From Zobellella maritima (GTDB taxonomy: Bacteria; Pseudomonadota; Gammaproteobacteria; Enterobacterales; Aeromonadaceae), in assembly GCF_003075035.1 (NCBI RefSeq), contig NZ_QCZE01000002.1:186001-250000 (forward strand): a stretch of DNA of 64,000 nt, written 5' to 3'. Every line of letters begins with the position of its first letter. The stretch's first letter is position 1. Under the pieces are notes generated by a model. It made no database searches. It was not told where the DNA came from and saw nothing but the letters and a program-made list of their open reading frames with translations. The position numbers and the translations under genes are program-made. This document shows positions 9,549 to 17,654 of this stretch, in pieces.

Positions 9549-9563
9549 TGTTATCTTATAACA
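9549..9563. promoter_or_regulatory. Probable Zur operator
   Basis: TGTTATCTTATAACA is a near-perfect palindrome agreeing with the enterobacterial Zur core (TGTTATAATATAACA) at 13 of 15 positions. It lies immediately upstream of the COG0523 GTPase, where a repressor site would overlap the promoter. Confidence 0.65.
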
Positions 9564-9613
9564 CTTTTAACCGCTGGCAAACCGGTGCAAGGTCCGTGCA
9601 GTACGAGTCAAAT

Positions 9614-9641
9614 GGGGTCAGCTCCGGGTGAAGCTGACCCC
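9614..9641 (-). terminator. Hairpin after acuI
   Basis: A perfect 10-bp stem (GGGGTCAGCT and its complement) has an 8-nt loop. It lies 41 bp beyond the acuI stop and before the Zur-box promoter. The T run is weak, so termination efficiency is uncertain. Confidence 0.5.
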
Positions 9642-9682
9642 TGTTTGCGACGTTGATGGCCCGAGGGCATTGAGCATCGGGC

Positions 9683-10657
9683 TTACGGCTGGATCACCAC
9701 CCGGCCCACCGGCTTGCCGGCGATCATGTCGTGAGCGGCCTCAATGGTTTGCTCCAGGGTCAGCACCCTGACTTCGTCTTCATAGTTCACCGGCAGGCTC
9801 TGGTGCAGCCGCTGCCAGGCCTCGATGCGCTGTGCTTTGGGAATATGCACCGAGTTGATGCCGAGCAGCTGCACGCCCCGCAGAATAAAGGGCATGACGG
9901 TGGTGTTGAGCGCTACCCCGCCGGTCAGGCCACAGGCGGCCACGGCGCCGTACATTTTGGTTTGGCTGAGAATGCGGGCCAGGGTGCGGCCGCCCACGGC
10001 GTCGATGGCGCCGGCCCAGTGCTGGGATTCGAGCGCTGCCGGCTCCTGATCCAGCTTGATGCGATCGATGATCTCGTGGGCGCCCAGGCTTTTCAGCCAG
10101 TCACTGTGCTCGGGACGGCCGGTGGAGGCGTGCACCTCATAACCTGCCTTGGCCAGCAGCCGCACCGCGATGGAGCCCACGCCGCCGGTGGCGCCAGTGA
10201 CCAGCACCGGGCCCTGACCCGGTTTGATGCCGGCCTGCTCCAACGCCATCACTCCCAGCATGGCGGTAAAGCCGGCTGTGCCGATGGCCATGGCACGCTT
10301 GGCGGTCATGCCGGCCGGCAGCGGGATCAGCCAGTCGGCCCTGGCGCTGGCCTTCTCGGCCAGGCCGCCCCAGTACTGTTCGCCGACCCCCCAGCCGGTA
10401 AGCAGCACTTCATCACCGATGCGATAGTCCGGATGGTCGGAAGACAAGACGGTGCCGGCATAATCGATGCCGGGCACCATGGGCCATTGGCGGACTATCT
10501 TGCCCTTGCCGGTAATGGCCAGGGCATCCTTGTAGTTAAGGGTAGAGTAATCCACTTTCACCAGTACATCGCCATCGGTAAGCCGGCTTTCCGGCAGCCG
10601 TTGCAGGCTGGCTTTGGTGTTTCTACCTGCTTCTTCCAATAGTAAGGCGTTAAACAT
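9683..10657 (-). CDS. acuI: Acrylyl-CoA reductase (NADPH), YhdH/AcuI family
   Basis: A 324-residue zinc-independent medium-chain dehydrogenase/reductase, the same length as E. coli YhdH. It reduces toxic acryloyl-CoA to propionyl-CoA using NADPH; in marine bacteria this relieves acrylate formed from DMSP. The GroES-like N-terminal half, the nucleotide-binding motif VTGATGGVGSIA and the family segment STLNYKDALAITG are present. I start at MFNALLL; the frame runs 30 codons further without coding character. No DMSP lyase or other dmd/acu gene is nearby, so a general detoxification role is more likely here. Confidence 0.9.
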   Translation of the reverse strand: MFNALLLEEAGRNTKASLQRLPESRLTDGDVLVKVDYSTLNYKDALAITGKGKIVRQWPMVPGIDYAGTVLSSDHPDYRIGDEVLLTGWGVGEQYWGGLAEKASARADWLIPLPAGMTAKRAMAIGTAGFTAMLGVMALEQAGIKPGQGPVLVTGATGGVGSIAVRLLAKAGYEVHASTGRPEHSDWLKSLGAHEIIDRIKLDQEPAALESQHWAGAIDAVGGRTLARILSQTKMYGAVAACGLTGGVALNTTVMPFILRGVQLLGINSVHIPKAQRIEAWQRLHQSLPVNYEDEVRVLTLEQTIEAAHDMIAGKPVGRVVIQP

Positions 10658-10748
10658 GGTGAGCTTCTCCCGTGCATTGTTTCCTGGACCCAGTCTAAAT
10701 AGCATGCGATGGATTACCAGCCCACCGATCGGGAAAAATCCAGGCAAA

Positions 10749-11636
10749 TTATGATTTTGTGAGCTCGGCGATACTTGTGGTTTTTACCCAGCGCTCGTTG
10801 ATCCAGAGTGACGCCAGCAACAACAGGCTCCCCAGGGTGAGCTGGAGCAGGTTGGCCTCTCGGTTCCAGATCAGCAGGTTGACCAGCAGGCCGGCGGGCA
10901 CCAGGGCATTGTTCATGATCGCCAAGGCGCCCGCATTGACCAGGGTCGCGCCCTTGTTCCACAGGAAGTAGCCCAGACCGGAAGCACCCAGGCCCAGCCA
11001 GATCAGAATGCCCCATTGCACGCCGGTTGCCGGGTAGCGGTCACTCCCCAACAGCAGCCAGGCGGGGATCACTACCAACAGGGCACCCAGATAGAAATAG
11101 CCGAACAACCTGTGCTGGGGCTGGTGGTTGGGATGGCGTTCCATCAGCACCTTGTAGCCCACCTGGCCCAGGGCGAAGCAGAGGTTGGCCCCCTGCACCA
11201 CGGCAAAACCCTGCAGGTAGGAGTCGGTGAGGCCATCGAAGCGGATAACCAGGGCTCCCAGTACCGCCAGGGCGGCAGTGAGCAGGTAGCCGGGGTTGAA
11301 ACGGCGTTGCAGCAGATCGTAGATCAGGGTGATATATATCGGTGTGAGCACCGTAAAGATCAGTACTTCCGGTACCGTCAGCAGCAGGAAGGATTGATAA
11401 TAGAACAGATACATCAGGCCGAGCTGTACCGCGCCGGTGGCCATTAGCCCCAGCGCCAGCCGGGGAGGCTGACGCCAGGACATAAAGGGCATAAACAGCA
11501 GGGTGGCCAGCAGGATACGGCTCAGTACCGAGAAGTAGCTGTCGACGGCACCGGCCAGGTACACGCCGATCAGGCTGAAAGAAAAGGCCCACAGCAGGGT
11601 TACGATAACCAGGTACGACATCGGGTGATTATTCAT
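10749..11636 (-). CDS. EamA/DMT-family transporter
   Basis: A 295-residue inner-membrane protein with about ten hydrophobic segments in two EamA repeats, typical of drug/metabolite transporters that export amino acids or other small metabolites. Two starts are possible, ATG at 11,636 and ATG at 11,621; neither has a strong Shine-Dalgarno. It is divergent from a LysR-type regulator 456 bp away, a common arrangement in which the regulator controls the exporter. Two intrinsic terminators lie in its leader on the same strand, suggesting attenuation or an upstream small RNA. The substrate is unknown. Confidence 0.85.
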   Translation of the reverse strand: MNNHPMSYLVIVTLLWAFSFSLIGVYLAGAVDSYFSVLSRILLATLLFMPFMSWRQPPRLALGLMATGAVQLGLMYLFYYQSFLLLTVPEVLIFTVLTPIYITLIYDLLQRRFNPGYLLTAALAVLGALVIRFDGLTDSYLQGFAVVQGANLCFALGQVGYKVLMERHPNHQPQHRLFGYFYLGALLVVIPAWLLLGSDRYPATGVQWGILIWLGLGASGLGYFLWNKGATLVNAGALAIMNNALVPAGLLVNLLIWNREANLLQLTLGSLLLLASLWINERWVKTTSIAELTKS

Positions 11637-11689
11637 CGGTTGTCAATCGGGCGGGTATGATGGCGTAAACACCGGCGGCAATCCAGCCG

Positions 11690-11718
11690 AAATAAAAAAG
11701 CCGGTGCATTGCACCGGC
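11690..11718 (-). terminator. Minus-strand terminator in the transporter leader
   Basis: On the minus strand GCCGGTGC, loop AAT and GCACCGGC are followed by TTTTTT. It lies about 55 bp upstream of the DMT transporter start and is the second of two in a row. Confidence 0.75.
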
Positions 11719-11762
11719 CAGGGACCAAGCATCAGGTTTGTCATAAAGGAGAGAATTGCGTC

Positions 11763-11786
11763 CCTAAAAAGTGGTGTGACACCACA
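11763..11786 (-). terminator. First minus-strand terminator in the transporter leader
   Basis: On the minus strand GTGGTG, loop TCA and CACCAC are followed by TTTTT. It is shorter than the downstream terminator. Together they imply a transcript that starts further right and is meant to stop here. Confidence 0.65.
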
Positions 11787-12060
11787 GACAGAACTCATGC
11801 CGCATTGCTGCGGCCAAACGCAGAATCAAAAGGTTGTCAGCGTGGCAATCCCGATGTGGGCGAGAAGACAACACCCTGTTTTTCCATGACGGCCAAGACA
11901 CTTGGCCTCAATGCCGTCAGGAGACAGGTAGAACCCCCCATGATGCCACCATGCCCTTGACGTTGCTTACGCCCGGCACCGGGTTCAAGGTTTATCACCA
12001 CGCCGACGATTTAATCGTCAACAGCACGCATTCTAAGGCCAGATTTTGTATGCTGGAAAT
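11763..12060 (-). ncRNA. Candidate structured leader RNA or small RNA
   Basis: The 456-bp gap between the transporter and the LysR gene has no plausible protein gene, but its minus strand is rich in helices. They are CCTTGA...TCAAGG enclosing CCCGGTGCCGGG and CGT-AAGCA-ACG (a compact three-way junction), GGCCAAG-TGT-CTTGGCC nested inside GACGGC...GCCGTC-type pairing, GCCGCA...TGCGGC, and then the two terminators. This fits a riboswitch-like attenuator for the transporter or an independent small RNA. It matches no riboswitch consensus I could test by eye. The right boundary is a guess. Confidence 0.4.
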
Positions 12061-12092
12061 GAATTATAACCATTAAGGTATGGTAAATATCG

Positions 12093-13007
12093 ATGGACAA
12101 CCTCTTTCAACGGCTCGATCTCAACCTGCTACGGGTGTTCGACACCCTGATGCAAAGCCGTAATGTCACCCGGGCCGCAGAGCGCCTGAACCTGTCTCAG
12201 TCCACCGTTAGCCACGCCTTGTCCCGGCTGCGACAGACCCTGAACGATCCCCTGTTTGTGATGACCCGCAAGGAGATGCGGCCCACCGAGCGGGCTCAGG
12301 CACTGGCGGCGCCGGTACGGCAGGCCCTGGCCTTGCTGGAACAGGGGGTCCGACAGGTTGCCGGCTTCGACCCCGGCCATGCCCGGCGTACCTTTCGCCT
12401 GGCCGTGCCGTCGTCCATTGAATACTGTGCCGTGCCGTTGCTGGTGGAATTGTTGCACAGCCAGGCCCCCGGCTGTCGACTGGCGGTCACGGAGCTGGTC
12501 GACTCGGATTATGAAGAGGATCTGGCCAGGGGGAGCCTGGATATGGTGGTGGCGTTCGCCGGGGCCGGCCATTTGTCCCCCCGTCTGCTGACCCGTCCCT
12601 GGTTTGACAATGCGCTGGTGTGCCTGGCCAGTCGGACGCTGGGTCTGGAGCAAGAGTTGTCGCCGCAGGCACTGGCGACCTGGGTGCATGTCTGTACCTC
12701 GACCTGGGGCCATAGCCAGACCCGGGTAGAGAGCTGGTTGACCAGTCGGGGCGTGAGCCGGGAAATCGGCGTCTGGGTGTCGAGTTTTGCCGCCCTGCCC
12801 GGCTTGCTGGCGACGGGCCGTTACCTGGCGGTGGTACCCGAGTTGATCGCCCGGGATTTTTGCCATTATTATCCGCTCAGCCAGCATAGTCTGGATGAGC
12901 CACTGGCGACCACCTATATACTGGCCCAGCATCCGCTGACCGAGTTCGATCCGGCGCTGATTTGGTTCCGACAGTTGTTGCAGGAAGTGGGCGAGCAGCT
13001 TGGCTGA
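12093..13007 (+). CDS. LysR-family transcriptional regulator
   Basis: A 304-residue LysR-type regulator. The N-terminal winged helix-turn-helix covers about residues 8-66 (LDLNLLRVFDTLMQSRNVTRAAERLNL..., given here in part, then SQSTVSHALSRLR). The rest is a periplasmic-binding-protein-like effector domain (about 92-300). The N-terminus resembles the NodD/NahR/LeuO-like branch. It is divergent from the DMT transporter, its likely target, and ends 12 bp from the convergent uspA-type gene. The start ATG follows a weak AAGG-type site. The effector is unknown. Confidence 0.88.
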   Translation: MDNLFQRLDLNLLRVFDTLMQSRNVTRAAERLNLSQSTVSHALSRLRQTLNDPLFVMTRKEMRPTERAQALAAPVRQALALLEQGVRQVAGFDPGHARRTFRLAVPSSIEYCAVPLLVELLHSQAPGCRLAVTELVDSDYEEDLARGSLDMVVAFAGAGHLSPRLLTRPWFDNALVCLASRTLGLEQELSPQALATWVHVCTSTWGHSQTRVESWLTSRGVSREIGVWVSSFAALPGLLATGRYLAVVPELIARDFCHYYPLSQHSLDEPLATTYILAQHPLTEFDPALIWFRQLLQEVGEQLG

Positions 13008-13019
13008 TCGCCCGGCTAT

Positions 13020-13454
13020 TCAGGACTTGGGCAGGGGCACCACCAGCATGTCGCAGGGCACAGTATTCATCAGCTGGCGGGCGGAGGAGGTCAACAGGCT
13101 CCAGAAGCTTTGTTCATGGCCACAGACCAGCAGGTCGACCTGGTTTTTTTCCACGGCTTCACAGACTTTCATCGTGAGATCACCGCAAATCACCAGCTTT
13201 TTTTCGATCGGGTAGTCGACATCGGCCAGGTATTCTTCCAGCCGCTGTTTGGCGTCGGCCACCACCTGATCCTGGATATTGTCGATATCGATGTCGATCA
13301 TCTCGGTATAGAGATCTTTCAAGTCCACATCCACATGGATCACCGACAGCTTGGCATGGTTGGCTCTCGCCCTGTCAACCGCCTTGGCGATCACCTTGCG
13401 GTTCTTCTCGCTCATATCAACTGCCGCGAGCACATGTGTGTACTGACCGGTCAT
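13020..13454 (-). CDS. uspA: Universal stress protein, UspA family
   Basis: A 144-residue single-domain universal stress protein, the length of E. coli UspA. The start YTHVLAAVDMSEKN and the C-terminal SSARQLMNTVPCDMLVVPLP are diagnostic. The ATP-binding signature GxxGx9G(S/T) of the UspF/MJ0577 class is absent, as expected for the UspA class. The ATG has a GGAGAA Shine-Dalgarno. It follows the methyltransferase gene on the same strand with 132 bp between, enough for its own promoter. The usual role is growth-arrest and stress survival; the symbol is by similarity. Confidence 0.88.
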   Translation of the reverse strand: MTGQYTHVLAAVDMSEKNRKVIAKAVDRARANHAKLSVIHVDVDLKDLYTEMIDIDIDNIQDQVVADAKQRLEEYLADVDYPIEKKLVICGDLTMKVCEAVEKNQVDLLVCGHEQSFWSLLTSSARQLMNTVPCDMLVVPLPKS

Positions 13455-13586
13455 GGCATTTCTCCTTTTTTACTAACTCTATCAACCCGTTAAACGTTAA
13501 ACCATGATCTGGGTAAAGTTTTGACCGAGTTTTCAGTCCGCAGCATAACGTTAGTAGAAGTATGGGCAAAAAGTCGAGAGTGCCGT

Positions 13587-14759
13587 TCAGCTTTTCATGG
13601 CCCGGATCAAATACCGGCGTGGGGTATTGAGCTGTTCGGTGAAGGTGCCCAGGCTGACCCGGTAGCCCTGCTCCAGCAGAAACAGGGCCCGGTCGAGCAG
13701 CAGCCAGAGCTCGAGGGGATAACGATACAGATGGCGCACCAGTTCGATGCGTTTGACCAGCAGGCGTCGCCGCTCGGCGCGAGCCAGCCAGTAAGCGCTG
13801 TCGAGCCGGGGCGGTAGCGCCAGGCCTTTTTCGGCGCAGGCCCAGGCGGCAAAGTCTGCAAACTCACCGCTGAGCAGCCGCTTGGCAAAACTGGGCAGGG
13901 GCAGATAACTGTCGCACCCCCTGAGCGCCCGCTGCAGCTCGTCAAACGCCAGCCGCCAGGTCAGTTCGAGGTGGCGCAGCCGGCGCACGCGCACGCCGCC
14001 GGTGACCTGTTGCTGCAGCGGCAGCCGTAGATCCTGCCTGTCCAGTCCCAAATCCAGCTGTCGGCCCAGGCGAGACAGGGGCGCATAGTTGGCTTGCGGG
14101 ATCAGATGGTAACAGCAGGGCGACAGGGTCAGGCTCCGGGTGCCGGCCCGGACGCCGTGCCGCAGAAACTGCAGGTGCAGCTCGCCGCAGGCATGGAGCG
14201 CCAGTGCCTGCTGCTCTTCCTTGAACAGCCGATGGGCATCCGCTCCCAAGGCATCGTCGCAGACAAACTGGTGGTCAATATCCAGTTTTTCTGCCAGCTC
14301 TTCGCCCTGCCGGCAGAGCACCGGGTCCCGCTCCAGGCTGAGCACCGGCCGGCCGGAGTGGATTGCCAGCAATCGGCCCAGGTGGCCCTTGCCGGCACAC
14401 CATTCCAGAAAGGGGGTATCAAGGGAAATACAGCTGGCAAAGTCGCGGATCTGCGCCCATTTTCGACCGGGGATACCATTGCTCCAGCGCGGATTGCCGG
14501 TGTCCTGGGGGCGATTGAGGGCCGGCAGCGTCAGCCGGTTGATGGCCGCAACCTCGGGCCTGATATCCGCACAAAAACGCCATTTTGCCTCATCATCTGC
14601 CTCCAGGGCGTCGACGGCCGCTTCATCCAGGCCATTGAGGTGCTCAGCCCATTCGGACCAGGGCAGTTCGGTGCAGGCAAAGGGATAGCGTTGCCAGTCG
14701 CCATGGTATTGGCGCAGCAGTCGGCTGATATCCTGAAACAGGGGGGCAAGGTCACTCAT
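13587..14759 (-). CDS. SAM-dependent methyltransferase of unknown substrate
   Basis: A 390-residue protein with a class I methyltransferase core in its middle. The SAM motif region is FLEWCAGKGHLGRLLA (near residue 120), motif II VLSLERDPVLC follows, and LHACGELH is a motif-IV-like segment. SPCCYH, as in the PF13679 group of methyltransferases related to METTL25, lies near residue 212. The N-terminal 100 residues and C-terminal 150 residues are helical and specific to this family. No substrate can be assigned. It reads toward uspA and is divergent from the flavoprotein gene. Confidence 0.75.
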   Translation of the reverse strand: MSDLAPLFQDISRLLRQYHGDWQRYPFACTELPWSEWAEHLNGLDEAAVDALEADDEAKWRFCADIRPEVAAINRLTLPALNRPQDTGNPRWSNGIPGRKWAQIRDFASCISLDTPFLEWCAGKGHLGRLLAIHSGRPVLSLERDPVLCRQGEELAEKLDIDHQFVCDDALGADAHRLFKEEQQALALHACGELHLQFLRHGVRAGTRSLTLSPCCYHLIPQANYAPLSRLGRQLDLGLDRQDLRLPLQQQVTGGVRVRRLRHLELTWRLAFDELQRALRGCDSYLPLPSFAKRLLSGEFADFAAWACAEKGLALPPRLDSAYWLARAERRRLLVKRIELVRHLYRYPLELWLLLDRALFLLEQGYRVSLGTFTEQLNTPRRYLIRAMKS

Positions 14760-14807
14760 GGCTGTGGATTATAAGGGGTGAAGCAGGGCGCGTCATCCAC
14801 GGGGAAA

Positions 14808-14963
14808 GATGATGGTGCCGACGGGGGGATCGGTAAAATGCCGGCCTTGATGTTTTATGTCGGTGAGTGCCTGAGGTGCAGATGGATGATGGTGCCAGCG
14901 GGAGGGGATCGGTAAAATGCCGGCCTTGATGTTTTATGCTGGTGAGTGGTTGAGGTGCAGATG
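14808..14963 (+). repeat. Tandem duplication over the flavoprotein gene promoter and start
   Basis: Two imperfect copies (14,808-14,884 and 14,885-14,963) share GATGATGGTGCC, GGATCGGTAAAATGCCGG, CCTTGATGTTTTATG and GAGGTGCAGATG. The second ends exactly in the Shine-Dalgarno and start codon of the following gene, so the first carries a duplicate promoter, Shine-Dalgarno and ATG that open a 15-codon dead-end frame. Confidence 0.85.
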
Positions 14964-16133
14964 AAAGCCTGGGATGTGATTATTATCGGTGCCGGTGCCG
15001 CCGGCCTGATGTGCGCTATGGAGGCGGGCAAGCGGGGCCGTCGGGTGCTGGTACTCGACCATGGCAAGCGTATCGGCCGCAAGATCCTGATGTCCGGCGG
15101 TGGCCGCTGCAACTTCACTAACTACCATGTGGAGCCAGGCGCCTACCTGTGTGGCAATCCCCACTTTGTCAAGTCGGCGCTGGCCCGCTATACCCAGTGG
15201 GACTTTATCGCGCTGGTGGAAAAGCACCGCATTGCCTACCACGAAAAGACCCTGGGGCAGCTGTTCTGTGACGACTCGGCCCAGGATATCGTCGATATGC
15301 TGGTCAGGGAATGTAACGAGGCCGGCGTCACCATTAGCCTGCGCGCCGATATTTTAGCGGTGACCGAACTGGGCGAGGGTTTCAGTGTGGACACCGAGGA
15401 CGGCCAGTACAGCTGTCAGTCGCTGGTGGTGGCCAGCGGCGGTCTGTCGATGCCCAAGATAGGCGCCAGCCCGTTCGGTTACCGGTTGGCGGAGCAGTTC
15501 GGACTCAAGCTGTTACCCACTCGGGCCGGGCTGGTGCCCTTTACCCTGCAGCCGGAAGACAAGGAGGCCCTGGAACCCCTGGCAGGAGTCAGCCTGCCGG
15601 TGGTCGCCGAAAGTGCGGATGGTACCCGTTTTGCCGAAAACCTGCTGTTTACCCACAGAGGTGTTTCGGGCCCGGCGGTGCTGCAGATTTCTTCTTACTG
15701 GCAGCCGGGAGAACAGGTGGTGTTTCAGTTGCTGCCCGAAGGCAGCCTGGCACAGGGGTTGGCCGACAGCCCCAACCAGGAACTGAAAACCTGGCTGGGC
15801 CGTCAGTTGCCCAAACGGTTGGTGGAAACGCTGCTGACTCGGGAGCAATTTGCCAACAAGCCACTCAAGCAATATGTGCCGAAGGAGCTGGCGGCCATTG
15901 AGCAACGACTGGCCGCCTGGCCTTTGCAGCCTGGCGGTACCGAGGGTTATCGTACTGCCGAGGTTACCCTGGGCGGGGTTGATACCAATGAACTCTCCTC
16001 CAAGACCATGATGGCCAGCAAGGTGCCCAACCTCTATTTTATCGGCGAGGTGATGGATGTCACCGGCTGGTTGGGGGGCTACAATTTTCAGTGGGCCTGG
16101 AGCTCGGGCTGGTGTGCGGGGCAGGTGGTTTAA
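14961..16133 (+). CDS. NAD(P)/FAD-dependent oxidoreductase, HI0933/YhiN family
   Basis: A 390-residue flavoprotein of the HI0933 (YhiN) family. The FAD-binding fold GAGAAGLMCAMEAG lies at about residues 10-23. Family segments follow: KILMSGGGRCNFTN (near 44-57), HEKTLGQLFCDDSAQDIV, and the C-terminal EVMDVTGWLGGYNFQWAWSS. Its physiological reaction is not established. The start is the ATG behind GAGGTGCAG; an upstream GTG at 14,946 lies in the duplicated leader. It is monocistronic as far as visible, followed by a 7-bp stem hairpin near 16,176-16,199. Confidence 0.88.
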   Translation: MKAWDVIIIGAGAAGLMCAMEAGKRGRRVLVLDHGKRIGRKILMSGGGRCNFTNYHVEPGAYLCGNPHFVKSALARYTQWDFIALVEKHRIAYHEKTLGQLFCDDSAQDIVDMLVRECNEAGVTISLRADILAVTELGEGFSVDTEDGQYSCQSLVVASGGLSMPKIGASPFGYRLAEQFGLKLLPTRAGLVPFTLQPEDKEALEPLAGVSLPVVAESADGTRFAENLLFTHRGVSGPAVLQISSYWQPGEQVVFQLLPEGSLAQGLADSPNQELKTWLGRQLPKRLVETLLTREQFANKPLKQYVPKELAAIEQRLAAWPLQPGGTEGYRTAEVTLGGVDTNELSSKTMMASKVPNLYFIGEVMDVTGWLGGYNFQWAWSSGWCAGQVV

Positions 16134-16175
16134 TTGTGTACTGACAATAAAGTTTAGGCTCTATAGCATGACCTA

Positions 16176-16199
16176 ATGGAGCCGGGTGACGCGCTCCAT
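16176..16199 (+). terminator. Possible terminator after the YhiN-type gene
   Basis: ATGGAGC and GCTCCAT form a 7-bp stem with a 10-nt loop, followed by GGCTTTGTC. It is a weak candidate 42 bp after the stop. Confidence 0.35.
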
Positions 16200-16228
16200 G
16201 GCTTTGTCAGAGGGCCTTGCCGCTATCT

Positions 16229-16696
16229 TCACTGACTTTTCTCGCTTTCATTTGTGCTCTGCAACCGCCGCCCGGCCAGCTGACTTCCAATCTTGAAGGC
16301 GATCGCGAGGATTGTCGCCACGCCAAACGTGACAACCGGCAGGTTATAAAGTATCAGGCCACCCATGCCCAGATCGGGGCGGTCCGATGCGCTCTGCCAC
16401 AGCAGCAGTACGGCCATGGCGACCACCGGAAGAAGGAGTGAAACGAGCAAGCCAAGTTGGCAGCCTCGACGCACCACCTCGGCCGGCCGGGCTGCACCAT
16501 GGAGGGGCCAACCCAGGGCGAGGCCGATTGCGGCCACCGCCGCCGTATAACGAAAGGTGGTGGATGGATTCTCGCCGGTGAGGCCGAAGCAGAGATACAC
16601 CGCCTCAAACCAGGCAACCGCAGCCACCGGTAACGCGAGGCCAGCAGCCGCGACATAGCCCAGTGGACCGGGTGCGAATGGCCGATGTGCTTGCAT
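16229..16696 (-). CDS. Small integral membrane protein of unknown function
   Basis: A 155-residue protein with four hydrophobic segments (approximately residues 13-35, 50-68, 80-102 and 112-136) and a short charged C-terminus ending SEKSQ. I start at ATG 16,696, preceded by AAGGAG; the frame opens 11 codons earlier. No conserved catalytic motif or known family is recognisable. It stands alone between the convergent flavoprotein gene and a long gene-poor stretch, so context gives no functional hint. Confidence 0.6.
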   Translation of the reverse strand: MQAHRPFAPGPLGYVAAAGLALPVAAVAWFEAVYLCFGLTGENPSTTFRYTAAVAAIGLALGWPLHGAARPAEVVRRGCQLGLLVSLLLPVVAMAVLLLWQSASDRPDLGMGGLILYNLPVVTFGVATILAIAFKIGSQLAGRRLQSTNESEKSQ

Positions 16697-17654
16697 ATGC
16701 CGTTGCTCCTTCTTCTGTATATTCAGCACGAAACCGACAGGGATTGCTGCTATCCCTCTGCGTCCTTATGCCCGCAGCAGCTCGGCGATAGATATGGTGT
16801 TCCCCTGGCTGAACGCGGCGGCACAGCCTCAGCCCTTCGGATCATGGCCCAACAGGGCGCGCTCTGCGTTAACAGCCTTACCCATAGGCCCACTATGCGT
16901 TGCGCCTGCTGCCTTGATCGTGCCCTGTTGGGGCGGCGACGACATCATGAGCCGTATCGGAACACACCCTAAGCCGTGGCGGAATTGAGGAATGGCGTCA
17001 GTCGGTATTTTAGACGAATAATATTTATTGGCTTCGTTGGAGTTTTAGTTTTGTTTAGCAACTAACATCAGATCAAAATTGAAGCCTTTGTTATTTATAT
17101 TTCATGGTATTAGGATTTAAGTTCCTGTCTATGAGCGGGCGCAGGGCATAGGTATTGCCAACTACTATCAGCATTGCGTTGTTCTGGATAATTATAGCCA
17201 CTTCACTTACGGCTTTTTATAAATAACTGTTCCTAATTGTGCTACAGAAATCGGTTTCGAACGCGGGCTCGCCATAAACCCGTGCTTGGGAGGCTCCGCC
17301 GCGACATCTCTGGCGCAGAGGGTCTGCTTATGGAATCCTGACTTCTGTCTCGAAATATAGCGGTATTTGTATCAGTTATTAATTATGGCTTGATTCATCC
17401 TCCTTGTTACACATTCCTGTTGCTCATCAATAAAGTCTGATAAGTCACTTGATGATAACTATTTGTTAATGAATGATGCATGGGCTGTACAGCACAAGGG
17501 ACGCTCGAAGTCAGGCGCACACTGCGGGCCTGGAATACGTGCAAATTGCACCGTAATCTGAACGTGCTGGGTTGTACGCAAGATGCAATATTTCCTGCAA
17601 AGCGTATATGTTCGCTGAACGACTTTTCTTGGCCTGCCCGGAGGGACGAACCTA
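16697..17654. other. Gene-poor stretch before the Rieske gene
   Basis: No credible gene. It contains an 11-bp inverted repeat (CCCAACAGGGC at 16,848-16,858 and its complement at 16,922-16,932), an AT-rich segment (16,995-17,220), repeat copy B, and about 270 bp of AT-rich sequence leading to the Rieske gene, presumably with its promoter. Confidence 0.6.
17220..17382 (-). repeat. MITE-like intergenic repeat, copy B
   Basis: A 163-bp copy in reverse orientation to copy A. It keeps both terminal TAAATAACTG-type ends and the core, with the most substitutions in the central part, so it is the most diverged of the three copies. Confidence 0.85.

Noticed and set aside
11704-12076. Short plus-strand frames before the LysR gene
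   Set aside because: Biased composition and poor starts; the region is better explained by RNA structure on the minus strand.
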